Source: JAMLIN01 sp964476625
Lineage (GTDB): Bacteria; Pseudomonadota; Gammaproteobacteria; Burkholderiales; Burkholderiaceae_E
Assembly (NCBI GenBank): GCA_964476625.1
Contig: CAYZBJ010000008.1
Coordinates: 17,664-81,663, forward strand
DNA length: 64,000 bases
Direction of reading: 5' to 3'
Made by a program: the position numbers and the translations under genes. Every line of letters begins with the position of its first letter. The first letter of the stretch is position 1. Below are positions 1 through 8,154 of this stretch, piece by piece. Below the pieces are notes generated by a model. The model had not been told where the DNA came from, ran no database searches, and worked only from the letters and a program-made list of their open reading frames with translations.

Positions 1-602
1 GCGGTGGCACCGAGATCTACGTGACCCATCGCGGCATGGTCGAGGTCTACCAGGACAAGACCGAGAAGGACTCGACCATCTGGCAACCGAGGCCGAGCGA
101 CCCCGAACTGGAAGTCGAGTTCCTGCGCCGGCTCATGGTCAAGCTCGGCGCCGATGCCGAGCAAGCCGATTCGGCCGCCGCGACCGCGCGCGGCACGTCG
201 GCGCGCAATGCCGGCGCCGAGCTCGCGCGCGGAGCGGACGGCGCCGCGCAACTCACGATTCCGGACGGCTTCGAGCGCGCCTGGCGGCGGGTCGGGCTGG
301 CGCTCGACCGCGGCGGGTTCGCGGTCGAGGACCGCGACCGGTCCAACGGCGTCTACTTCGTGCGCTACATCGATCCGGAGAGCGATGCCCGGCGCGAGAA
401 GGACGACGGTTTCCTCTCCCGGATGTTCGGCTCGTCGCGCAAGGAGAAGAAGCAGACCGAGGTCTTCCAGATCCGGATCGAATCGGCCGGCGAGCAGTCC
501 ACCGTCCGGGTGCGTTCGGGCGATGGCGAGGCGGTGCGTGAAACCGACCGCGCCACGGCCAGCCGGATGCTCTCGCTCATCCAGGAACAGCTGAAGCTGT
601 GA
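1..602 (+). CDS. bamC: Outer membrane protein assembly factor BamC, 3' part
   Basis: This is the C-terminal part of BamC (NlpB/DapX family), the lipoprotein of the BAM complex that helps insert beta-barrel proteins into the outer membrane. The frame is open from base 3 with no start or lipobox in the window, so the gene begins upstream. About 200 residues are visible. They include the THRGMVEVY and WQPRPSDPELE stretches of the first helix-grip domain and a second domain running from IPDGFERAWRRVGLALDRGGF to SRMLSLIQEQ. An alanine-rich linker joins the two. In betaproteobacteria bamC usually follows dapA and precedes an MBL-fold hydrolase gene, as it does here. Identification rests on domain pattern and gene order. 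Confidence 0.85.
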   Translation, partial: GGTEIYVTHRGMVEVYQDKTEKDSTIWQPRPSDPELEVEFLRRLMVKLGADAEQADSAAATARGTSARNAGAELARGADGAAQLTIPDGFERAWRRVGLALDRGGFAVEDRDRSNGVYFVRYIDPESDARREKDDGFLSRMFGSSRKEKKQTEVFQIRIESAGEQSTVRVRSGDGEAVRETDRATASRMLSLIQEQLKL

Positions 603-638
603 GGACCGGCGAACGAACCGTCCGCGGGTCCTGAGGGC

Positions 639-1445
639 GTGCGCTTCGCGAGCCTCGGCAGCGGCAGCGAGGGCAATGCCCTCGTGGTGCAGGCCGCCTG
701 CGGCGTGGGCGGGCGCCACACCAGTGTGCTGGTCGATTGCGGCTTCGGGTTGCGCGAGGCGCTACGGCGCCTGCAGGCGCTCGACGTGGCGCCCGAGGCC
801 CTGGCGGGGATCCTCGTCACCCACGAGCACGGCGACCACGTCGGCGGCGTCTTCAGGCTGGCGCGGGCCCACCGGATACCGGTCTACCTGACCCACGGGA
901 CCTGGCAGGCGGTGGCGGGCATGCCCGGCGCGGCCGACTGCGAACACCGCCTGATCGACCCGAACAAGGCGTTCGAGATCGACGGTATCGGCATCGAACC
1001 GGTCGCGGTGCCGCACGATGCGCGCGAGCCGGTGCAGTTCGTCCTCGATTCGGGCCGATCCCGCCTCGGGGTGCTCACCGACCTCGGGCATGGCACGCCG
1101 CACGTGCTGCGCGCCTATGCCGGCCTCGATGCGATCGTGCTCGAGTGCAATCACGATCCGGGGCTGCTGGCGTCCAATCCCCGCTATCCGCCGGCGCTCA
1201 AGCGGCGCATCGGCGGGCCGTACGGACACCTGTCGAACGAGGCGGCGGCCGGGATCGCCGCCGCGATCAGCGGACCGCGCCTGCGCCGGATCGTGGCCGC
1301 CCACCTGTCGGCGCACAACAATCGGCCGGAACTGGCGCGCGCCGCGCTTGCCGCGGCGCTCGGTACGTCGCCCGACGACATCCGGGTCGCCCTGCAGCAG
1401 GAGGGCCTGGCCTGGATCGAGGTCGGGATGTCGATGGCGACCTGA
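639..1445 (+). CDS. MBL-fold metallohydrolase (YycJ/WalJ-like)
   Basis: This 268-residue protein belongs to the metallo-beta-lactamase superfamily. The N-terminal RFASLGSGSEGNA stretch and the zinc motif THEHGDHVGG (about residues 66-75) identify the YycJ/WalJ-like branch. These are putative nucleases or phosphodiesterases that bind two metals. Further ligands are likely in the TDLGH segment, in ECNHDPG, and in the C-terminal AAHLSAHNN. I chose the GTG at 639 because it gives the family's usual MRFASLGSGS start. It lies 36 bases after bamC, so the two are probably co-transcribed. The physiological substrate in Gram-negative bacteria is not established. Confidence 0.85.
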   Translation: MRFASLGSGSEGNALVVQAACGVGGRHTSVLVDCGFGLREALRRLQALDVAPEALAGILVTHEHGDHVGGVFRLARAHRIPVYLTHGTWQAVAGMPGAADCEHRLIDPNKAFEIDGIGIEPVAVPHDAREPVQFVLDSGRSRLGVLTDLGHGTPHVLRAYAGLDAIVLECNHDPGLLASNPRYPPALKRRIGGPYGHLSNEAAAGIAAAISGPRLRRIVAAHLSAHNNRPELARAALAAALGTSPDDIRVALQQEGLAWIEVGMSMAT

Positions 1446-1466
1446 AGCCAGGCCGCCATCGGGGCT

Positions 1467-1952
1467 TCAGTTGCTGCCGGCCTTGTTGCCGACTTCGGCA
1501 GCCTTGTCGCCAGCGGCAGCGCTGAGTTCCGCGGCCTTGTCCCTGGTGGCCTCGCCCATGTCGGCCGCCTTGTCCTTCGCAGCCGCGCCCATGTCGGCTG
1601 CCTTGTCCTTTGCGGCTTCGCCCATCTCGCTTGCCTTGTCCCTGGCGGCCGCGCCCATTTCCATGGCCTTGTCCTTGGCGGCAGTCCCCATCTCGGCGGC
1701 CTTGTCGGCGGTATCGCCAGCGGCTTCCTTCGTGGCATCGACCGCATTGCCCGTGGCTTCCCGGGTCGCCTCGACGGCATTGCCGGCGGCTTCCTTCGTC
1801 GCGTCGACCGCGGCGCCGGCGGCTTCCTTCGTGGCTTCGGCGGCTTCCGATGCCGTCTGCTTCGCATTGTCGATCGCGGTCTGGGCTTCCTTGTCGCCAC
1901 AGGCCGCGAGGCCGAGCGCGAAGAGCGATACGAGGAGGATTCGATTCTTCAT
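1467..1952 (-). CDS. Small lipoprotein built from 11-residue alanine-rich repeats
   Basis: The ATG at 1952 gives a 161-residue protein. It starts with a lipoprotein signal (MKNRILLVSLFALGLAACG) whose lipobox LAAC predicts lipidation at the cysteine. Almost all of the mature chain is an 11-residue repeat. The first four units resemble DATKEAAGNAV, followed by about seven like AAKDKAADMGA. Such 11-mers form long amphipathic or coiled helices and are seen in LEA group 3-like and apolipoprotein-like proteins. A role in envelope stress or desiccation tolerance is inference only. There is no strong Shine-Dalgarno sequence before the ATG. The gene is convergent with the upstream hydrolase and divergent from the SlyD-like gene. 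Confidence 0.75.
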   Translation of the reverse strand: MKNRILLVSLFALGLAACGDKEAQTAIDNAKQTASEAAEATKEAAGAAVDATKEAAGNAVEATREATGNAVDATKEAAGDTADKAAEMGTAAKDKAMEMGAAARDKASEMGEAAKDKAADMGAAAKDKAADMGEATRDKAAELSAAAGDKAAEVGNKAGSN

Positions 1953-2112
1953 GGTCGTTTTCTCTGGAGGAGTGAGGAGGTACAGCGGCGCGAGTCTAGC
2001 GATGGATTCTGACGTTCCGGGGACACCCGATGCCCCGCGAGGACCCCCGATCTGGCATTCTGGGGACAGCCGACCTGGACTACACTGCGGGCATTCGATC
2101 CTTGAAGAGCCG

Positions 2113-2610
2113 ATGCAGGACCAGCCGATGCACGAATCCGACGACATCGTGGGCGAGGGGCGGTGGGTTTCGCTGCGTTATCGTCTGTACGACTCGACCG
2201 CCCAGGCCCTCGAGGACCAGGATCGCGAGGAAACCTACCTGCATGGCGGGTTTGGGCACCTGTTCCCGAAGATCGAGGAGATCCTCGAGGGCCGGCGGGC
2301 CGGCGAGCGGGTTTCGGTCTATCTCGAGCCCGAGGACGCCTTTGGCGACTACGACCCGGAACTGCTGCACATCGCGCCTCGCGACCGTTTCCCCGATGAA
2401 CTGCAGACCGGCATGGACTTCGAGGGCATCCCGGGCGGGGAGGCCGACGGCCGCATCTACACGGTGACCGACATCGCTGGCGACGCCGTCGTGGTCGATG
2501 GCAACCACCCGCTGGCGGGGATCGCGGTGCGCTTCGATCTCGAGATCACCGGGGTGCGTCCGGCGACCGAAGAGGAAATCGCCACCGAGCGCGCCCGCTG
2601 GGGCCACTGA
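2113..2610 (+). CDS. SlyD-like FKBP-type peptidyl-prolyl cis-trans isomerase
   Basis: A 165-residue FKBP-type prolyl isomerase/chaperone of the SlyD/FkpB group. The short FKBP core is split by the insert-in-flap domain. Recognisable pieces are YLHGGFGHLFPKIEEIL (active-site region), EPEDAFGDYDPELL at the start of the flap domain, and VVVDGNHPLAG, which is highly typical of SlyD. The His/Cys-rich metal-binding tail of SlyD is missing; the chain stops after TEEEIATERARWGH. A nickel-delivery role is therefore unlikely, and folding assistance is the safer call. The ATG at 2128 is an alternative start. The stop lies two bases from the stop of convergent mutS, leaving no room for a terminator. Confidence 0.85.
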   Translation: MQDQPMHESDDIVGEGRWVSLRYRLYDSTAQALEDQDREETYLHGGFGHLFPKIEEILEGRRAGERVSVYLEPEDAFGDYDPELLHIAPRDRFPDELQTGMDFEGIPGGEADGRIYTVTDIAGDAVVVDGNHPLAGIAVRFDLEITGVRPATEEEIATERARWGH

Positions 2611-2612
2611 AG

Positions 2613-5210
2613 TCAGTGCGGGTTCGCGAGCTGGCGTAGCGCGTAGACGAGTTCGAGCGCGGCGCGCGGCGTCAGCGCATCCGGATCCACATCGAGCAGG
2701 CGACCGAGCACCGCGTCGGCGACCGGGTCGGCCGGGGCCGCGGTGTCGTCGGCCGCCGCCGGCAGGTCGATACCGAAGAGATCCATCTGGTCGCCATCCT
2801 CGCGGGCACGCTCCTCGAGGCGGGTGAGCAGGGCGCCGGCGGCGCGCACCACCGGCGCCGGCATCCCGGCCAGCCGCGCGACCTGCAGGCCGTAGCTGCG
2901 GCTTGCCGGACCGTCGCGGACCTCGTGCAGGAACACGATGCCGTTGCGATGCTCGGCCGCGGCCAGGTGCAGGTTGACCGCATGCGGGTCGCGCGCCGCG
3001 ATCGCGGTCAGCTCGAAGTAATGCGTGGCGAACAGGGCGAGCGAGCGGTTGTGGGCGAGCAGCCGGTCGGCGATCGCATGGGCGAGCGCGAGGCCGTCGA
3101 AGGTCGAGGTGCCGCGGCCGATCTCGTCCATCAGCACGAGCGACTGGTCGCTGGCCGCGTTGAGGATCGCGGCGGCTTCGGTCATCTCGACCATGAAGGT
3201 CGAACGGCCGCCGGCGAGGTCGTCCGAGGCGCCGATGCGGGTGAAGATCCGGTCGATCGGCCCGAGGGTGCAGGCGTCGGCCGGCACGAAACTGCCACAG
3301 TAGGCGAGCAGGGTGATCAGCGCGATCGAGCGCATGTAGGTCGACTTGCCACCCATGTTCGGGCCGGTCAGGATCAGTAGCCGACGCTGCGGATGCATGA
3401 CGCAGTCGTTGGGTACGTAGCGCTCGACATGCGCTTCGACCACCGGATGGCGGGCGCCGCGGATCTCGATGCCCGGCAGCGGGGAGAACTCCGGCCGGAT
3501 CCAGCCCATCTGCGCGGCGCGGGCGGCGAGGGTGGCGAGGACGTCGATCTCGGCCACGGCCCGCCCGAGCGCCTGCCAGGCCGCCACCGAGGGTTTCAGG
3601 GCGACGACGAGTTCGTCGTAGAGCAGCCGCTCGCGCGCCAGTGCGCGTTCGCGCGCCGACAACGCCCGGTCCTCGAACTGCTTGAGCTCGGGCGTGATGA
3701 AGCGTTCGGCGTTCTTGAGGGTCTGGCGGCGCCGGTAGTCGTCGGGCACCTTGTCGGCCGAACCCCGGCCGACCTCGATGTAGAAGCCGTGCACCTGGTT
3801 GAAACCGACCCGCAGCGACGCGATGCCGCTGCGCTCGCGCTCGCGGGCCTCCAGCGTCGTGAGGAAGTCGCCGCAGCCGGCATCGAGCGCCCGCAATTCG
3901 TCGAGTTGCGCATCGAAGCCGTCGCGGATGACCCCGCCGTCGCGGGCCTGCGCCGCCGGTTCGTCGGCAATCGTCTCGCGCAGCATCGCGAGTGCCTCGG
4001 CCGGCGGCTCCAGCGCGGCCCGCAAGCTGGCGAAGGTGGCCGGCGCGAGCTCGGCGATGCGCTCGGCGATGCCGGCCAGCGCCGGCGCCGAGTCGCGCAG
4101 CGCCGCGAGCTCGCGCGGCCGAGCCGAGCCGAGCGCGATCCGGGCGGCGACCCGCTCGTAGTCGGGCAGCCCCCGCAGCAGCGGTCGCAGGCTGCGGTGC
4201 GCGCCCTCGACCAGGGCCTCGATACGGTCATGGCGGGTGGCGGCGACGCCTCGTTCGCGTACCGGCTGCTGCAGCCAGCGCCGCAGCAGGCGGCCGCCGG
4301 CGCTGCCGGCGCAGTCGTCGAGGATCCGCAGCAGGCTCGGGCCATCGTCGCCGCGCAGGCTCCCGATGACCTCGAGATTGCGCCGCGCGGTTTCGTCGAG
4401 GATGATGAAGGCGTCGTCGCGCCAGGCGTGCAGCCCCTGCAGGTGGCTCGGCGCCTGGCCCTGGGTCAGGGTTGCATAGGCGAGCAGGGCGCCGGCCGCG
4501 GCGAGCGCCTGCGACTGGTCGGCCACGCCGAAGGCGCCGAGATCGGCGACATCGAGTGTTTCGCACAGTTCCTTGCGGGCGCGGGCGGTGTCGAAGCGCC
4601 AGTCGGGCTGTGCCGCGACCGCGCCGAGCCCGGCCGGATCGATGCCCGCGAAGAGACGCGCCGGATCGGCCGATTCGGGCAGGATGATCTCGGCCGCGCC
4701 GATGCGGGTGATCGCGGCGCCCAGGTCCGCCGGGTCGACCTCGGCGAGCCAGCATTCACCGGCCGCGAGCGACATCCAGGCGAGCCCCGCCGGGCGGCCC
4801 GGCAGCACCGCCAGCAGCAGGGGGTCCTCGCGCTCGGGCAACAGCTGCTCGTCGGTGAGCGTACCCGGGGTGACGATACGCACCACCTTGCGCTCGACCG
4901 GCCCCTTGGAGGTGGCGGGGTCGCCGATTTGCTCGCAGATCGCCACCGACTCGCCGAGCCGGATCAGGCGCGCGAGGTACTGCTCAGCCGAATGCACCGG
5001 CACCCCGGCCATGCGCACCGGCTCGCCGTTCGAGTTGCCGCGCTGGGTCAGGGTGATGCCGAGCAGGGCCGCGGCGCGCTCGGCATCGTCGAAGAAGAGC
5101 TCGTAGAAATCCCCCATGCGATAGAGCAGCAAGGTGTCGGGATGATCGGCCTTGATGCCCAGATACTGGGCCATCATCGGTGTGTGGCCGGAGAGATCGG
5201 AGTCGTTCAT
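2613..5210 (-). CDS. mutS: DNA mismatch repair protein MutS
   Basis: MutS recognises mismatches and small loops and starts methyl-directed repair with MutL. From the ATG at 5210 the protein has 865 residues, normal for the family. The mismatch-wedging Phe-x-Glu motif is in GDFYELF (about residues 33-39). The Walker A motif GPNMGGKST is near residues 614-622, followed by the STFMVEM signature and the Walker B region DEIGRGTSTFDG. The C-terminus ends in a helix-turn-helix dimer region. An in-frame start at 5246 would add 12 residues (MPLRAWARQPFP) unlike the family, so MNDSDLSGH is preferred, although neither start has a good Shine-Dalgarno site. Confidence 0.97.
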   Translation of the reverse strand: MNDSDLSGHTPMMAQYLGIKADHPDTLLLYRMGDFYELFFDDAERAAALLGITLTQRGNSNGEPVRMAGVPVHSAEQYLARLIRLGESVAICEQIGDPATSKGPVERKVVRIVTPGTLTDEQLLPEREDPLLLAVLPGRPAGLAWMSLAAGECWLAEVDPADLGAAITRIGAAEIILPESADPARLFAGIDPAGLGAVAAQPDWRFDTARARKELCETLDVADLGAFGVADQSQALAAAGALLAYATLTQGQAPSHLQGLHAWRDDAFIILDETARRNLEVIGSLRGDDGPSLLRILDDCAGSAGGRLLRRWLQQPVRERGVAATRHDRIEALVEGAHRSLRPLLRGLPDYERVAARIALGSARPRELAALRDSAPALAGIAERIAELAPATFASLRAALEPPAEALAMLRETIADEPAAQARDGGVIRDGFDAQLDELRALDAGCGDFLTTLEARERERSGIASLRVGFNQVHGFYIEVGRGSADKVPDDYRRRQTLKNAERFITPELKQFEDRALSARERALARERLLYDELVVALKPSVAAWQALGRAVAEIDVLATLAARAAQMGWIRPEFSPLPGIEIRGARHPVVEAHVERYVPNDCVMHPQRRLLILTGPNMGGKSTYMRSIALITLLAYCGSFVPADACTLGPIDRIFTRIGASDDLAGGRSTFMVEMTEAAAILNAASDQSLVLMDEIGRGTSTFDGLALAHAIADRLLAHNRSLALFATHYFELTAIAARDPHAVNLHLAAAEHRNGIVFLHEVRDGPASRSYGLQVARLAGMPAPVVRAAGALLTRLEERAREDGDQMDLFGIDLPAAADDTAAPADPVADAVLGRLLDVDPDALTPRAALELVYALRQLANPH

Positions 5211-5410
5211 CGGAAACGGTTGCCTGGCCCATGCCCGGAGTGGCATGGAGTGCCTCGCGAACGCTATTCAACCAGCAAAAGCGCGTCCGGTGCTCGGTCC
5301 GGTCGGCTGTCGAGCCGCTCTTGCCCGTACCGGTAGTATTCCCGGATGGTCTCATGGGCGAGGTGCAGGACGGCGACTCGAAACATGCTGGGGTCGCCGG
5401 TCCAGCGCAG
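5211..5410. other. Spacer between tesB and mutS
   Basis: A 200-base stretch between two minus-strand genes. It should contain the mutS leader. I see no convincing sigma-70 promoter, hairpin or conserved small reading frame in it; the longer open frames here are shadows with no family resemblance. Confidence 0.4.
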
Positions 5411-6274
5411 TCAGGCCGCTGTCCGCAGGACGCCTTCCTGGCTGATGGAAGCGACAAGCTTGCCGTCGCGACTGAACACCTGGCCCCGGATGAGGCCACG
5501 CGTCCCGGCGGACACCGGGTTTTCCATGCTGTAGAGCAACCACTCGTCCATGCGCGCCGGCCGGTGGAACCACATGACGTGATCGAGGCTCGCCGCTTGC
5601 AACTTGCGATCCAGGAAGCTCAGGCCATGGGGCTGCAGCGCCACGCCGAGCAGGCTGTAGTCCGATGCATAGGCGAGCAGGGCCTGGTGCAGGGGCAAGT
5701 CGTCCGGCAGTGGGCCGGGGACTCGCATCCAGAACCGCCGCACCGGTGACCTGTCCTGCGGCCGCAGCGGATGGTCGGGTGCTATCGGGCGCACCTCGAT
5801 CGGCTGCGGGCGCAGCAGCGCCGCCCTGAAGTTGTCGGATATGGGCTCTGCTTCGAGGAACTGCCGCTTCGCTTCGATTTCGTCGGGCAGGCTCTCCGGG
5901 TCCGGAACCACCGGCATGTCGCACTGGTACTCGAGCCCATCCTCCGGCGACTGGAAGGAGGCGCTGAGCTGGAAGAGGACGCGTTCGGCCTGCAGGGCGA
6001 GTACGCGCCGGATCGAGAAGGTGCCGCCGTCACGAACCGGTTCGACGCGGTACGTGATCGAGGTGCGCACGTCGCCGGGCAGCAGGAAGTAGGCTTGCAG
6101 GGAGTGGGCGGTGCGCCCGTCCACGGTGCGGGCAGCGGCGGCCAGCGCCTGGCCGAGCAACTGCCCGCCGAAGACGCGCCCCCCGACGATGTTGCGACTC
6201 GCGCCCACGAAGCTGTTGTCATCGAGCCTCTCGAGTCGCAGCAGCTCGAGCAGTCCCCGGGTCGTTCCATCCAT
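5411..6274 (-). CDS. tesB: Acyl-CoA thioesterase II
   Basis: A 287-residue double hot-dog thioesterase of the TesB family, which hydrolyses medium- and long-chain acyl-CoA to free acid and CoA. Diagnostic segments are VGGRVFGGQLLGQALAAA in the first hot-dog and SLDHVMWFHRP with DEWLLY in the second. The second holds the catalytic Asp of the family's Asp-Thr-Gln triad, and RGLIRGQVFSRDGKLVAS closes the fold. It lies 3 bases downstream of an acyl-CoA synthetase gene on the same strand, so the two are almost certainly co-transcribed and act on the same acyl-CoA pool in opposite directions. Confidence 0.92.
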   Translation of the reverse strand: MDGTTRGLLELLRLERLDDNSFVGASRNIVGGRVFGGQLLGQALAAAARTVDGRTAHSLQAYFLLPGDVRTSITYRVEPVRDGGTFSIRRVLALQAERVLFQLSASFQSPEDGLEYQCDMPVVPDPESLPDEIEAKRQFLEAEPISDNFRAALLRPQPIEVRPIAPDHPLRPQDRSPVRRFWMRVPGPLPDDLPLHQALLAYASDYSLLGVALQPHGLSFLDRKLQAASLDHVMWFHRPARMDEWLLYSMENPVSAGTRGLIRGQVFSRDGKLVASISQEGVLRTAA

Positions 6275-6277
6275 CCC

Positions 6278-7888
6278 TCAGCCGGCTCCGGGCGATTTCG
6301 TAGCGGCCTCGGCCTGCTGCGTTCGCTGGGCGTATTCGTCGCGCAGGTGGCGCTTCGAGACTTTGCCGATATCGTTGCGGACAAGGGCGCTCGCGAGATA
6401 GGCGGCGGCGATTCGCTGCGTCTTGCCCAGACGCCCGTTCGCCCACTCGCGGATCTCGGCGGCCGTGGCGGCGGCGCCTGGCTTGGCGACGATCACCGCG
6501 ATCGGTGTTTCACCCCAGCGATCCGACGGCACACCGACCACGGCAGCTTCGGCCACCGCGGGGTGCTGCGCCAAGATCGCCTCGATATCACTCGGATAGA
6601 TATTGAAGCCGCCCGAAATGATCGTGTCCTTGGCCCGGTCCATGATGGTCAGGAAGCCGTCCTCGTCGAGGCGACCGATATCTCCGGTGCGGATGAACCG
6701 CTTGCCAAGGGGGTCGGTCCAGATCGTTGCGGCGGATTTTTCCGCATCCTTGTTGTAGCCGGCCATCATGACGTGGGAATGGCCGACGATCTCGCCGATG
6801 TTCCCCGCCGCAAGCTCCACGCCATTCTCGCCGATGATCCGGATGTCGTGGCCCTCGATCGGCTGGCCGACGGTATGCAGCTTGTCGGGATAATCGTGCG
6901 CCAGCAGCTGGCAGCTGCCGCCTCCCTCCGTCATGCCGTAGTACTCAATGAGCCCGCCGGGCCAGCGCCGCAGGATCTCGGCCTTGAGGGCGGCGGAGAA
7001 CGGTGCGCTGGTACAGAATTTCATCCGGAAGCTGGTCAGGTCGTGGCGGTCAAAGTCGGGGTGCTCCATCAACCTGCGGTATTGCACCGGTACCAGCATG
7101 GCATGGGTGACGCGATGCTTCTGCGCCAGCGCCAGGAACTCGGCCGGATCGAACTTGCCCATCAGGACCACGGTGCCGCCTCCGGCCAGCGCCGGCAGGA
7201 AGCTGACCAAGGTCGTGTTGGAGTACAGGGGTGTGGAGACGAGCGTGACGTGGTCCGGCCGGTAGTAGTTCATCGCGCTGCCGATGATCTGGCGCCAGCG
7301 CAGCTCGTTGGCGTGGACGATGCCCTTGGGCGCGCCGGTGGTGCCGGACGAATAGATGATGTTGAACACCGCTTCCGGATCCGCGCGTACTGCCGCTGGA
7401 GTGCTGTCCTCGGGCGCCAGCCAGTGGTTGAATGACGGGAGCCGGGTCGCATCATCCAGGCCGACGGCTAGCAGCGCGCGACCGGAGCGCTCCGCGGCGG
7501 CCACGCCATTGCCGTGCGAATCGGCGAAGAGGATCTTCGCGTCGCAGTTCGCGAGCATCAACTCCAGCGACTCGGCGGTGCTGAGCGGGGCCAGCGGTGC
7601 GACTGCGGCGCCAGCGCGCAAGGCGGCCACGAACGCGATGGCATAGCGTATCGAATTCAGTGCGCAGATCGCGATGACGTCCCCGGCCCGGACGCCGTCG
7701 CGCTGCATTGCGGCAGCGGCACGGTCGACCGCCCGATCGAGAGTCGCGTAATCGAACCCCTCGGAGCCCTGGACCAGGGCGGCTTTGTTCGGCCAGAGGC
7801 TCGCATGCAGCCGGAGCATTTCTGGCAGCGTACCGAATTCTCTTGCCAGAATGGCGTCGACTTCGTGCCAGTCGTTCCCAGTCGTCAC
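6278..7888 (-). CDS. AMP-dependent acyl-CoA synthetase/ligase
   Basis: A 536-residue ANL-superfamily acyl-CoA ligase that activates a carboxylic acid through an acyl-AMP intermediate. The AMP-binding P-loop is IYSSGTTGAPKG and the aromatic motif is YGMTEGGGSC. The hinge region is TGDIGRLDEDG, and the catalytic lysine is in NDIGKVSKRHLRD near the C-terminus. I chose the GTG at 7888 because AGGAGG stands 10 bases upstream. A start at 7930 would add 14 residues and bypass that site. The substrate cannot be read from sequence; the neighbourhood (tesB, ABC importer, SDR) suggests catabolism of an imported organic acid. Confidence 0.9.
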   Translation of the reverse strand: MTTGNDWHEVDAILAREFGTLPEMLRLHASLWPNKAALVQGSEGFDYATLDRAVDRAAAAMQRDGVRAGDVIAICALNSIRYAIAFVAALRAGAAVAPLAPLSTAESLELMLANCDAKILFADSHGNGVAAAERSGRALLAVGLDDATRLPSFNHWLAPEDSTPAAVRADPEAVFNIIYSSGTTGAPKGIVHANELRWRQIIGSAMNYYRPDHVTLVSTPLYSNTTLVSFLPALAGGGTVVLMGKFDPAEFLALAQKHRVTHAMLVPVQYRRLMEHPDFDRHDLTSFRMKFCTSAPFSAALKAEILRRWPGGLIEYYGMTEGGGSCQLLAHDYPDKLHTVGQPIEGHDIRIIGENGVELAAGNIGEIVGHSHVMMAGYNKDAEKSAATIWTDPLGKRFIRTGDIGRLDEDGFLTIMDRAKDTIISGGFNIYPSDIEAILAQHPAVAEAAVVGVPSDRWGETPIAVIVAKPGAAATAAEIREWANGRLGKTQRIAAAYLASALVRNDIGKVSKRHLRDEYAQRTQQAEAATKSPGAG

Positions 7889-7898
7889 GGTACTCGCT

Positions 7899-7904
7899 CC
7901 TCCT
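7899..7904 (-). promoter_or_regulatory. Shine-Dalgarno site fixing the acyl-CoA synthetase start
   Basis: AGGAGG on the minus strand, 10 bases before the GTG at 7888. It decides the start codon against the longer reading frame that opens at 7930. Confidence 0.7.
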
Positions 7905-8154
7905 CGTTGCCGAATCTCCAACCGTATCACTGGATACTGCCGGAGGAAAGACGTTTCCTCCTTTGTGGTATGTCCGTCGTGTCTGACGCACGAAGCCGCG
8001 CCTGAGCCGCAGTAGAGCGCGGAATCCCCGATTCGGCGATGGCGGCAGAAGCGGGTTGTGCAGCTATGAGAACTTCAGTACGATAATTTTGACTGCTAAG
8101 TTGCTTGGCAGCCGACAACAAACGGCCATCGCCCGATGGCCTTCAGGAGGGGAC

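Noticed and set aside
3393..5336. 647-residue plus-strand reading frame
   Set aside because: It is entirely antisense to mutS, Arg/Gly/Ala-rich, with no domain pattern; a GC-rich shadow.
5771..7435. 554-residue plus-strand reading frame
   Set aside because: It is antisense to tesB and the acyl-CoA synthetase, both of which have clear motifs.
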